A stretch of 64,000 bases of DNA from Streptomyces rishiriensis (GTDB taxonomy: Bacteria > Actinomycetota > Actinomycetes > Streptomycetales > Streptomycetaceae): the NCBI RefSeq assembly GCF_003112535.1, contig NZ_BEWA01000022.1:1-64000 (forward strand), given 5' to 3'. Each line of letters begins with the position of its first letter. Positions within the stretch are counted from its first letter, which is position 1. The notes beneath the pieces are model-generated. The model was not told where the DNA came from. It was given only the letters and a program-made list of their open reading frames with translations, and did no database searches. This document shows positions 34,496 to 42,312 of the stretch, piece by piece. A program made the translations under genes and the position numbers.

Positions 34496-35626
34496 ATGAC
34501 CGGTATCCGTCGGAAGAGACCTGCCGACGCCCTCGACACGCTGGACGCCATCGAGCCCCCGGGCAACGTCGAGACGGTCGTCGGCGTGCTGTCGGTGACC
34601 GTCCTGGTGGAGGTCCTCGGCGTGCTGTCGGGCTCCGAGGTGTGGCTCCTCGGGCTTCTGGTCTTCCTGCCCGGAACGGCGTCGGCGCTGTGCACCGTCC
34701 AGCAGACGAGGTTCGTCGCCGCCTGGACCACCCTGTTCGTCACCTTCACCGTGGTGGTGCGGGCCGCCGACGGGGGCCGCTGGCTCGACCGTGCGCTGCT
34801 GGTGCTGCTCACCCTGGCTCTGGGGGCCGCCTCCGTCTACGCCTGCCACCGGCGCATCGGACGCGAGCACGAGATGCTGCGGCTGCGCTCCACCGCCGCC
34901 GCCATGCAGCGGCACATCCTGCACCCGCTGCCCCTGCTCACCGACGACGTGCTGGTCAACGGCGTCTACGAACCGGTACAGGAGGACCGGCTGGTCGGCG
35001 GCGACATCTACGACGTCGTCGCGTCGCCCTGGGGCACGCGGGTGCTGATCGGCGACGTGCAGGGCAAGGGACTGGCCGCCGTGGGCGCGGCGTTCGCCGT
35101 CATCGGCGCCTTCCGGGAGGCGGCGCACCGCGAACCCACGCTGACCGCGCTCGTCGACGCCCTGGACGCGGCGGTCGTGCGGCACAACTCCTACGCCGAG
35201 CAGACCGGCGACGACGAGCGGTTCGTCACGGCCCTCGTCATCGGCGTCGACGCGGGGACGGAGGCGCAGGTCGTCAACTGCGGGCATGTGCCGCCCCGGT
35301 TGGTGCACGAAGGCGTCGTCACCACGCCGGCGCTGGAGACGGGCGTCCCGCTCGGGCTCGCCGAACTGGCCGTCGAGCCGACGACCGTGGACTGGTTCGC
35401 GTTCCCGGCCGGCTCGACCCTGGTGCTGACCACCGACGGGCTCACCGAGACCCGCGCCGGCGACGGCACGTTCTATCCGGTCGACGAGCGCCTGGCGAAG
35501 TACCTGGACCTCTCGCCCACCGAGCTGCCGCAGGCGCTGCACGAGGACTCCCGGGCGTTCGCCGGCGACGGCCGCCGCCACGACGACGTCGCCGTCCTGA
35601 CCGTGCGCCGGTCCCCGGCCCGCTGA
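34496..35626 (+). CDS. Membrane-anchored SpoIIE/PP2C phosphatase
   Basis: A 376-aa protein. Four hydrophobic helices (about residues 28-50, 52-66, 72-86 and 96-112) anchor a cytoplasmic PP2C domain. The catalytic motifs are intact: VGGDIYDVV, IGDVQGKG, TTDGLTETR and HDDVAVL. It should therefore be an active serine phosphatase, likely acting on anti-sigma-factor antagonists. It provides an internal contrast to the altered copies at 8334 and 9714. The ATG is in a good context after GGGAGTCCCC. The partner protein is not encoded nearby. Confidence 0.9.
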   Translation: MTGIRRKRPADALDTLDAIEPPGNVETVVGVLSVTVLVEVLGVLSGSEVWLLGLLVFLPGTASALCTVQQTRFVAAWTTLFVTFTVVVRAADGGRWLDRALLVLLTLALGAASVYACHRRIGREHEMLRLRSTAAAMQRHILHPLPLLTDDVLVNGVYEPVQEDRLVGGDIYDVVASPWGTRVLIGDVQGKGLAAVGAAFAVIGAFREAAHREPTLTALVDALDAAVVRHNSYAEQTGDDERFVTALVIGVDAGTEAQVVNCGHVPPRLVHEGVVTTPALETGVPLGLAELAVEPTTVDWFAFPAGSTLVLTTDGLTETRAGDGTFYPVDERLAKYLDLSPTELPQALHEDSRAFAGDGRRHDDVAVLTVRRSPAR

Positions 35627-35686
35627 CGCGGCGCGCTCTCGCCCTGCGCGGGAGCGCTGCCACGCCCCGGGTCGGCGTGCGGCCGG

Positions 35687-37075
35687 TCAGGCCCAGGCGG
35701 TGACCGGCACGAACGCGCTGTCCTGGCGGAACAGGTCGGTGCCGTCGGACTGTGCGACGCTCAGCTGGTAGTTGTAGTGGCGCAGGTAGTAGCCGGGGTA
35801 GTTGTACGACTCGAAGCGGACAGAACCGCTCGCCGGTCCCGTCCGGGCGATGAAGGTGGCGTCCCTCGCGAACGTGGAGGTGCCGTCATTGACGTCGAAA
35901 CGGCCGCGGAAGGAGTAGTGGCGCAGGTAGTTGCCGGCCGCGTCGCGGAAGGAGCAGGCGTTCGCGTCGGCGAGGCCGGCCACGACGGTGAAGGCGGACG
36001 CCTGCTTCTCGGCGGTGGTGCTGGAGCTCGTCACCACGGGCAGGTTGAGCAGGGCGGACTGCTCCTGCCAGTAGCGGGTGGTGTAGTTGGCGGAGCGCAG
36101 CGAGCGCGTGGCGTTCTTCGTCAGGGCCGGGCCGCCGGTGACGGTCTCCTTGATGACGGTGAAGTGGCGCGCCGTGCCGGAGATGCCGGGCAGCGCCTTG
36201 GGTGCGCTCCAGGTGGCGAAGGCGTCGTAGCTGTCGCTGTAGTAGTAGTTGCCGTCGCCGTAGCCGTCGAAGAAGATCCGCCAGCCGCCGTTGTCGAGCT
36301 GGATGACGGAGGGGCCCTCGCGGTAGCTGCCCCAGCCCGCCCAGTCCCCGGTGCGGGTGATCGTGTAGGGGCCGGCGAGGTTCGACGCCGTGCCGTACTC
36401 GATGTACTTGGCCGTCTCGTTCTTCGTGAACGCGTGGTAGGTCGAGCCGGTCTTCACGATGTAGGTGTCGATGTGGTTCGGTCCGATGCCGGACAGCGCG
36501 ACCGGCGAAGTCCAGGCGGTGAGCGCGGAGTTGGCGGCCTTCAGCAGATAGGGGGTGAAGATCCACTCGTCGCTGGTCACCGAGCAGGACACGATGACGT
36601 TGACGCTGCCGTCGCTGTCGACGAACCACTCCGGGGCCCAGGCGCGGGACAGGTTGGCGATCGGGACCGTGTAGTCGTACAGGAACGTCCAGTTGACCCG
36701 GTCGGAGCTGCGGGCGAAGCCGATGGTGGTGCTGGCGTCCTGCCAGGTGTGGGTGGTGTAGGTGAGGTAGTAGTAGCCGTTGGTGTGCTTGAAGACGCTC
36801 GCGTCCCGGATCCGGTTGCCGGGCGGGGTGTAGGCGGAGGACTGCACCAGCCGGAAGTCCGTCGCGTCGTCGGACTGGTAGACGTTCACCGTTCCGTCGT
36901 TGCTGTCGAGGAACGGGACGATGGTGTACCGGGTGGCCGATCCGGCGGCCGGTGCGGCCGCGAGGGCCGTGCCGAGCAGGCCGGGCGCCTCGCCGAGCGC
37001 GAGTGCGGCGACGGGCAGGGCGGCCATCGCGCGCAGCAGGGAACGACGGGACGGGGTGCGGGGGCGTGTCGTCAT
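35687..37075 (-). CDS. Secreted GH43-like arabinosidase with AbfB (CBM42) domain
   Basis: A 462-aa secreted enzyme. The signal carries twin arginines (TPSRRSLLRAMAAL), suggesting Tat export. A propeller GH43-type domain (about 45-320) has RIRDASVFKHTNGYYYLTY and the Glu candidate in YREGPSV. The C-terminal AbfB module (about 345-460, SFRDAAGNYLRHYSFR ... YNYPGYYLRHYNY) binds arabinofuranose side chains. It likely trims arabinoxylan or arabinan. The ATG follows GGAGAG at 8 nt. The dyad at 37110-37124 is a possible operator. It is one of three hemicellulose-directed enzymes in the window. Confidence 0.87.
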   Translation of the reverse strand: MTTRPRTPSRRSLLRAMAALPVAALALGEAPGLLGTALAAAPAAGSATRYTIVPFLDSNDGTVNVYQSDDATDFRLVQSSAYTPPGNRIRDASVFKHTNGYYYLTYTTHTWQDASTTIGFARSSDRVNWTFLYDYTVPIANLSRAWAPEWFVDSDGSVNVIVSCSVTSDEWIFTPYLLKAANSALTAWTSPVALSGIGPNHIDTYIVKTGSTYHAFTKNETAKYIEYGTASNLAGPYTITRTGDWAGWGSYREGPSVIQLDNGGWRIFFDGYGDGNYYYSDSYDAFATWSAPKALPGISGTARHFTVIKETVTGGPALTKNATRSLRSANYTTRYWQEQSALLNLPVVTSSSTTAEKQASAFTVVAGLADANACSFRDAAGNYLRHYSFRGRFDVNDGTSTFARDATFIARTGPASGSVRFESYNYPGYYLRHYNYQLSVAQSDGTDLFRQDSAFVPVTAWA

Positions 37076-37109
37076 GGTGCGGCTCTCCTACGGCTCAAGG
37101 TCCGAAATC

Positions 37110-37124
37110 CCGAACGCAGTTCGG
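37110..37124. promoter_or_regulatory. Inverted repeat before the arabinosidase gene
   Basis: CCGAACGCAGTTCGG has perfect 5-bp arms around CGCAG and lies 35 bp upstream of the start codon. It could serve as an operator for a sugar-responsive repressor. The regulator is not adjacent. Confidence 0.5.
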
Positions 37125-37306
37125 AAAGTCGATCAGAAAGTAGGGGTGCGGCCGGGGCCCGTCAATCCTTTGCGCAGGAACGGAGGATGCCTGTGGGACG
37201 CCTGTGGCGGCCCCGGGCGCTCCGCGGCCGGGGCCGACGGGCGGGCGCAGGAAGCGGTCGCGAACTCCCCGGCCGGATGAGCGGCTTCCGCCCGTACCCT
37301 GTGACC

Positions 37307-37525
37307 ATGGACGATGCGTCGATGGTCGGGCTCATGGGGCGGGTCACCGGGACGATCGGGCCGGGGCTCGTCGGCGAGGTGATCGTGCGGGTGCGCGGCG
37401 GCGCCGAGCACTTCCTCGCGCATGCCGCGGACGGCGCCGGCCGCATCGAGTGCGGCACGGTGGTGATGGTGGTGGAGCACCTGCCGCCCAGAACGGTCTA
37501 CGTCACGCGCGCGTACGACAGTTGA
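37307..37525 (+). CDS. Small NfeD-like OB-fold protein
   Basis: A 72-aa protein with a compact beta-rich sequence: GLMGRVTGTIGPGLVGEVIV, then GTVVMVVEHLPPRTVYVTRAY. This matches the soluble OB-fold of NfeD-type partners of flotillin/SPFH proteins, without the membrane part. Its position 154 bp before a flotillin-like gene supports that link. The ATG at 37307 is preferred; in-frame GTG 37301 and ATG 37277 exist, and none has a strong Shine-Dalgarno sequence. Confidence 0.75.
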   Translation: MDDASMVGLMGRVTGTIGPGLVGEVIVRVRGGAEHFLAHAADGAGRIECGTVVMVVEHLPPRTVYVTRAYDS

Positions 37526-37647
37526 GCCCGCTGCGGCCCAGGTGAGAGCCGCTCCGTGCGTCTTCCGAAACGTAAGCGTCAAGATTGCAACAAGGATGCG
37601 CCGGTGCCTTCACCGTGAGGCCGCACAGGCGCACACTCCCTTCGTTC

Positions 37648-37664
37648 GGTGCCGAAAGGGCACC
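37648..37664 (+). other. Hairpin in the flotillin leader
   Basis: GGTGCC, GAAAG and GGCACC form a 6-bp stem with a 5-nt loop, ending 15 nt before the flotillin ATG and just before its AGGGGG ribosome site. It could modulate translation or attenuate read-through from the upstream small gene. Confidence 0.4.
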
Positions 37665-37679
37665 ATCAAAAGGGGGCGT

Positions 37680-39161
37680 ATGCCGATGATCGTCGGCGTC
37701 GTTGCGGGGGTGGCGGTTGTCGCCGTCCTCGCTCTGATCGGTCTGTTCAAGATGATGTGGCGCGTCGCGGAGCCCAACGAGGCACTCGTCATCTCGGGTT
37801 CCAACCACCGTACCGAGGGCCTCGAGGCGGGCATGGGTTTCCGCATCGTCACCGGCCGCGGGACGATGGTGATGCCCGGTGTGCAGGTGGTGCGCAAGCT
37901 GTCGCTCGACCTGAACGAGACCGAACTGCATGTGGACTGCGTGACCCACCAGGGCATTCCGCTCAAGGTGCGGGGCGTGGTCATCTTCAAGGTGGGCGAC
38001 GACTTCGTGTCGATCGCCAACGCCGCCCGCCGGTTCCTCGACCAGCAGAAGCTGATGTCGGAGCGGGTGCACAACGTCTTCGCCGGTCATCTGCGGTCCA
38101 TCGTGGGCGGGTTGACGGTCGAGGACATGATCCGCGACCGGGAGAAGCTCACCGGGCAGACCCGTGCCGCCTGCGGTACGGAGATGGAGAAGCTGGGTCT
38201 GATCGTGGACTCGCTCCAGATCCACGAGATCGAGGACCCGACCGGCTACATCAAGAACATGGCGATGCCGCACGCGGCGGCCGTGCAGCGGGACGCGCGG
38301 ATCGCGCAGGCGGAGGCGAATCGTCTCGCCACGGAGGCGGAGCAGGCCTCGTTCGCCCGGATGGCGGAGGCCACCCGGGACAGCGAGATCCTCCAGGCCG
38401 GCTACCAGGCCGAGCGGGACAAGGCGGGGGCCCGGGCCCGTCAGGCGGGACCCCTCGCCGACGCCGCCTCCCGGCAGGAGGTCGTCGTCCAGGAGACCCG
38501 GGTCGCCGAACTCGAGGCGCAGCGGCGCGAACAGCAGCTCCAGGCGGACGTGCGCAAGCCCGCGGACGCCAAGGCGTACGAGAAGCGCACGCTGGCCGAG
38601 GCGGAGCGCGACGCCCGGATCTCGGCGGCGCAGGCCAAGGCGAAGGAGACGGAGCTCGCGGCCGCCGCCGAGGCGACCCGGGTCAAGGCCGCCGCAGGCG
38701 CCGAGGCCGAGGCGACCAGGGCCCGGGGTGAGGCCTCCGCGGCCGCCACCCGGGCCACCGGTGAGGCCGAGGCGGCGTCCGCGCAGGCCAGGGGTCTGGC
38801 GGCGGCCGAGGCGGCGAAGGCACAGGGTCTCGCGGAGGCGGAGGCCATCAAGGCCCGTGCCGCCGCCCTCGCCGAGAACCAGGAGGCGGTCGTCGCACAG
38901 CAACTCGCGGAGAACTGGCCGGAGATCGTGAAGGCGGGCGCGTCCGCCTTCGGCAACGTCGACAACATGGTGCTGCTCAACGGCGCGGACGGCATGGCGG
39001 ACGTGTTCGCCAAGGCGCTCACCATGGGCGGGACGGGGCTCGGTCTGGCCCGTCAGCTGCTCGCCTCGATGAACCAGAACGGGCAGGCCCCGAGCGGGAC
39101 TTCGCCCCTCAACGGGACGGCGATCCCGCCGTCGCAGAAGGTGCCGGTCGAGGAGGGGTGA
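37680..39161 (+). CDS. Flotillin-like SPFH protein
   Basis: A 493-aa membrane-associated scaffold. An N-terminal hydrophobic segment (MIVGVVAGVAVVAVLALIGL) anchors it, followed by an SPFH/band-7 domain (about 30-200, EPNEALVISGSNHR ... GLIVDSLQIHEIED) and a long Ala/Glu/Arg-rich coiled coil (about 200-420), typical of flotillins that organise membrane microdomains. The ATG follows AGGGGG at 4-nt spacing. The small NfeD-like protein upstream is the expected partner. A role in membrane fluidity or raft-like domains is family knowledge, not shown here. Confidence 0.88.
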   Translation: MPMIVGVVAGVAVVAVLALIGLFKMMWRVAEPNEALVISGSNHRTEGLEAGMGFRIVTGRGTMVMPGVQVVRKLSLDLNETELHVDCVTHQGIPLKVRGVVIFKVGDDFVSIANAARRFLDQQKLMSERVHNVFAGHLRSIVGGLTVEDMIRDREKLTGQTRAACGTEMEKLGLIVDSLQIHEIEDPTGYIKNMAMPHAAAVQRDARIAQAEANRLATEAEQASFARMAEATRDSEILQAGYQAERDKAGARARQAGPLADAASRQEVVVQETRVAELEAQRREQQLQADVRKPADAKAYEKRTLAEAERDARISAAQAKAKETELAAAAEATRVKAAAGAEAEATRARGEASAAATRATGEAEAASAQARGLAAAEAAKAQGLAEAEAIKARAAALAENQEAVVAQQLAENWPEIVKAGASAFGNVDNMVLLNGADGMADVFAKALTMGGTGLGLARQLLASMNQNGQAPSGTSPLNGTAIPPSQKVPVEEG

Positions 39162-39243
39162 CACGCCGGCCGCACCACGGGTGAGACGGGCGTGAGAGCA
39201 CGCCGGTGAAACGGGTCACGGGGGCAGCCCTTAGGGTGCCCCC

Positions 39244-39690
39244 GTGACCGCGTTTACCGATGCAGACGTTCCGGGCCGTTCCGGCCCCACCGCCACCGTC
39301 GAGGCCGACCCCCGCGAGGTCGGCCGGGTGCGCACCGAGTACTCCCCCGCGCACGACGGCGACCCTGATCCCGGCGAGATCGTCTGGACCTGGGTGCCCT
39401 TCGAGGAGAACGACGGCCGGGGCAAGGACCGTCCGGTGCTCGTCGTCGCCCGGGAGGCCGGCGGCACCTTCCTCGCCGTTCAGCTCTCCAGCAAGCGGCA
39501 TGACGGCGACCGCGAGTGGGTGCCGATCGGCAGCGGGCCGTGGGACCGGACCGGGCGGGACTCCTGGGTGGACGTCGACCGCGTCCTGCGACTGCACGAG
39601 GACGGCATGCGCCGGGAGGCGTGCGCGCTGGACCGGATGCGGTTCAACCTGGTGCGCCAGCGGCTGCACGAGCGCTACGGCTGGACCTGA
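39244..39690 (+). CDS. PemK/MazF-like toxin-fold protein
   Basis: A 148-aa protein whose central part fits the PemK/MazF fold: PGEIVWTWVPFEE, GKDRPVLVVAREAGGTFLAV, then WVDVDRVLRL. MazF toxins are sequence-specific mRNA interferases normally encoded after their antitoxin. No antitoxin gene precedes it, and the N-terminal ~45 residues are an unusual extension. It may be a domesticated or non-toxic member. The GTG start is near the end of the flotillin unit. Its last 16 bp overlap the 3' end of the convergent PARG-like gene. Confidence 0.8.
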   Translation: MTAFTDADVPGRSGPTATVEADPREVGRVRTEYSPAHDGDPDPGEIVWTWVPFEENDGRGKDRPVLVVAREAGGTFLAVQLSSKRHDGDREWVPIGSGPWDRTGRDSWVDVDRVLRLHEDGMRREACALDRMRFNLVRQRLHERYGWT

Positions 39691-40625
39691 GCCCCCTCCG
39701 GGCCGCGCGGCCCGGAAGCCTGCGGGAAACCGGAAGGCTGCGGCGGGAAACCGGAAGGCTCCGGGACACCGGAAGGCCGCGGCGGGAAACGGGAGGGCTG
39801 CGGGACACCGGAGGACTTCGCGAAAGCCGTCTCGAAGGCTCCCAGGACCGTACGTCCCGGCGTGCGGTCCAGCACGCCGAAGACCACGTGCTCGAAGGTC
39901 CCGGCGAAGCGACCGCCCCGGTCGAGCAGGGCGCGGAAGGCTTCCGCCACCTGCGCGGGATCGTTGCGGAACACCCCGCAGCCCCAGGCGCCCAGCACCA
40001 GACGCCGGTAGCCGTGCGCGGCGGCCGTCTCCAGGACCCGTTCGGCCCGGACGGCCAGCGCGCGCGGCAGTTCCGGCGCGCGCTCCGGCGTCGTGCGCAG
40101 CACCACGCCCGCGTTCGGCGCGGCCGCCGCCAGGAAGCCGACGCGGAACGGGTCGTCCAGCAGACGCCCGCGGTCGTCCCGGAAGACGGGCACGGCGGGT
40201 GAGTGGATCACCCGGTCCGTGTAGAACGGGTCGCGGTGGGCTCGGTGGTGGTCGTAGAACCCCCTGGCCGTGATGAGGCAGGTGTGGAGCGCGGAGGCCC
40301 GGCACAAAGCCTCCTCCTGCGCCTGGGCCCCGTTGAGGTATCCGCCTCCGGGATTGCGGGCGGAGGCGAAGTCGAGGACGGCGACGGGCGCGTCGGCGAG
40401 ACGCCGGGCGGCCTCCAGGCTGCTCTCCCCGGTGACCTCGACGCGGGTGTCGGCGGGTGCGGCCGCGGGCACGCCGACGGCTCCCGGTCCCAGCATCCGG
40501 GTGCCCGCCCGGGCCGCCCGGATCGCCGCGGCGAGGGCCACCTCGCGCCCGTCGGACGCGCGGTAGCGGCCCGCCGCGACGATCTCCTCCGTCTCCCGTG
40601 CGATACCGCGCAGCCGTGCGCTCAT
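39675..40625 (-). CDS. PARG-like ADP-ribose hydrolase (TIGR02452 family)
   Basis: A 316-aa macrodomain-related enzyme of the microbial PARG type, expected to remove poly- or mono-ADP-ribose from macromolecules. The catalytic signature GGG-x-QEE is visible in SARNPGGGYLNGAQAQEEAL (about 87-106), with the ADP-ribose phosphate loop LVLGAWGCGVFRNDP (about 208-222). After about residue 265 comes a Pro-rich tail of repeats of the form PSG(V/F)P, encoded by an internal DNA repeat. The ATG at 40625 follows GGGGGTGG. It converges with, and overlaps, the MazF-like gene by 16 bp. Confidence 0.85.
   Translation of the reverse strand: MSARLRGIARETEEIVAAGRYRASDGREVALAAAIRAARAGTRMLGPGAVGVPAAAPADTRVEVTGESSLEAARRLADAPVAVLDFASARNPGGGYLNGAQAQEEALCRASALHTCLITARGFYDHHRAHRDPFYTDRVIHSPAVPVFRDDRGRLLDDPFRVGFLAAAAPNAGVVLRTTPERAPELPRALAVRAERVLETAAAHGYRRLVLGAWGCGVFRNDPAQVAEAFRALLDRGGRFAGTFEHVVFGVLDRTPGRTVLGAFETAFAKSSGVPQPSRFPPRPSGVPEPSGFPPQPSGFPQASGPRGPEGAQVQP
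39714..39830. repeat. Degenerate direct repeats encoding the PARG tail
   Basis: Repeated GGAAAC/ACACCGG(A)AGG blocks encode about six Pro-Ser-Gly-Phe/Val-Pro units at the C-terminus of the PARG-like protein. The array is likely to vary in length between strains. Confidence 0.65.
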
Positions 40626-41010
40626 GGCGCCACCCCCGTGGACGCCATGACCGTGCGGTGCGCGGCGGCTCGTGCCCCGCCCGCCTCCCCCGTCGTGCTC
40701 ATACACGCATCGTGAGCGATCCTGGACATCGCGTGCAACACAGTTTCCCGGTGTCCGGAGCGCGTCGGGCATGAGCCGGGAAGAGCCGGGAATCAGGTCG
40801 GAACCGGCTGCGAGCGGTCGGGAAACCGACAGTGAACCGGCAGGGAATCGACAAGGAAACGACACGGAATCCGAGATCGACGGTCCCGAAAGTCCTGTTA
40901 TGCACCCTTGTGCGGATCGGATCGAGGGTCTTGGGTGGAACGAGCTATGCCGGTCCGGTCCGCACCGGGATCGGACCGGTGGCATGGTGGAATCTCAGGA
41001 GGATCCCGAC
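40626..41010. promoter_or_regulatory. Divergent PARG-like/egtA control region
   Basis: A 385-bp gap without a recognised gene. It contains runs of imperfect GGGAA/CGACA repeats (about 40770-40870) and a hairpin with 8-bp arms CCGGTCCG/CGGACCGG (40950-40979), which lies 31 nt before the egtA start and could be part of its leader. An in-frame ATG at 40984 would extend egtA by 9 residues. Confidence 0.5.
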
Positions 41011-42312
41011 ATGTCCGACTCGGTCAGCGACTGTACCGACGCAACGGAGCCCCGCACCGCCCTCACCGAAGCCGAGGTGGAGGCGCTGGTCAGGGGCATC
41101 TGTTTCAAGACCGGCCCGCCACGCGCCGTCGGGGTGGAACTGGAATGGCTCGTCCACGAGCTGCGCTCGCCGCGGCTCCCCGTACCACCCGAACGACTCA
41201 AGACCGCCTACGCCGCACTGCGCACCGTGCCGCTGAGTTCTCCGCTCACCGTCGAACCCGGCGGCCAGCTGGAGCTGAGCTCGCCGCCGGCCGCCTCCTT
41301 GACGGAGTGCGTGCGCATCGTCTCCGCCGACCTCGCCGCCGTCCGCGCGGTCCTGGACGAGCACGGCCTCGCTCTCGTCGGCAGCGGCACGGATCCCTGG
41401 CGCACACCGCGCCGCTTTCTGCACGAACCCCGCTACGACGCCATGGAGGCCTGCCTCGACCGCACGGGGCCGGCCGGCCGCGCCATGATGTGCGCCTCGG
41501 CGTCCGTGCAGGTCTGCGTCGACGCCGGCCACGAGGAGCCCGGCCCGCTGGGACTCGGGCGGCGCTGGTGGCTGTCGCACACGCTGGGCGCGGTGCTGGT
41601 GGCGTCCTTCGCCAACTCCCCGCTGCTCGGCGGCGTCCCCACCGGCTGGCGCTCCACCCGGCAGCTGCTGTGGACGGAGATCGGCGCCGGCCGCGCGGGC
41701 GGGCCCGTCCTGGACGGCGATCCCCGCGCCGCCTGGGCCCGGCACGTACTGGACTCGCCGGTGATGTGCGTACGGCGCGACGACGGTCCGTGGGACGTGC
41801 CGGAGCGGCTCACCTTCCGGGAGTGGACCCGGACCGGAGCCCCGACCCGGGAGGACCTCGACTACCACATCAGCACCCTGTTCCCGCCGGTCAGGCCGCG
41901 CGGCCACCTGGAGCTGCGCATGATCGACGCCCAGCCCGGCGACGACGGCTGGATCGTCCCGCTCGCGGTGACGACGGCGCTGTTCGAGGACCCGGAGGCC
42001 GCCGAGAGCGCCTACCGCGCGGTGAAGCCACTCGCCGAGCGGGCCCGGCCGCTGCCCGCCCCGCACAATCCGCTGTGGACCGACGCCGCCCGCCACGGGC
42101 TGGCCGACCCCGAGCTGCACGAGACCGCCGTCGCCTGTTTCGCCATCGCCCTGCGGGCGCTGCCGCGCATCGGCGCCGACGACGACGTCGTGGCGGCCGT
42201 CGCGGACTACCTCGACCGCTACGTCCGCCGGGGTCGCACCCCGGCCGACGACCAGCTCGACCGCCTGCGCGGCGTCGACACCCGCGCGAACGGGAAGGAC
42301 CTCCGCTCATGA
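41011..42312 (+). CDS. egtA: EgtA, glutamate-cysteine ligase for ergothioneine
   Basis: First step of the pathway: ATP-dependent joining of glutamate and cysteine to give gamma-glutamylcysteine in the cytoplasm. The 433-aa protein has the ligase core VGVELEWLVHEL, TVEPGGQLELSSPP, MCASASVQVCVDAG and HLELRMIDAQPGD, all typical of EgtA. The ATG at 41011 follows AGGAGG at 8-nt spacing. Its stop overlaps the egtB start as ATGA. The order A-B-C-D and continuous overlap make the assignment secure. Confidence 0.95.
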   Translation: MSDSVSDCTDATEPRTALTEAEVEALVRGICFKTGPPRAVGVELEWLVHELRSPRLPVPPERLKTAYAALRTVPLSSPLTVEPGGQLELSSPPAASLTECVRIVSADLAAVRAVLDEHGLALVGSGTDPWRTPRRFLHEPRYDAMEACLDRTGPAGRAMMCASASVQVCVDAGHEEPGPLGLGRRWWLSHTLGAVLVASFANSPLLGGVPTGWRSTRQLLWTEIGAGRAGGPVLDGDPRAAWARHVLDSPVMCVRRDDGPWDVPERLTFREWTRTGAPTREDLDYHISTLFPPVRPRGHLELRMIDAQPGDDGWIVPLAVTTALFEDPEAAESAYRAVKPLAERARPLPAPHNPLWTDAARHGLADPELHETAVACFAIALRALPRIGADDDVVAAVADYLDRYVRRGRTPADDQLDRLRGVDTRANGKDLRS

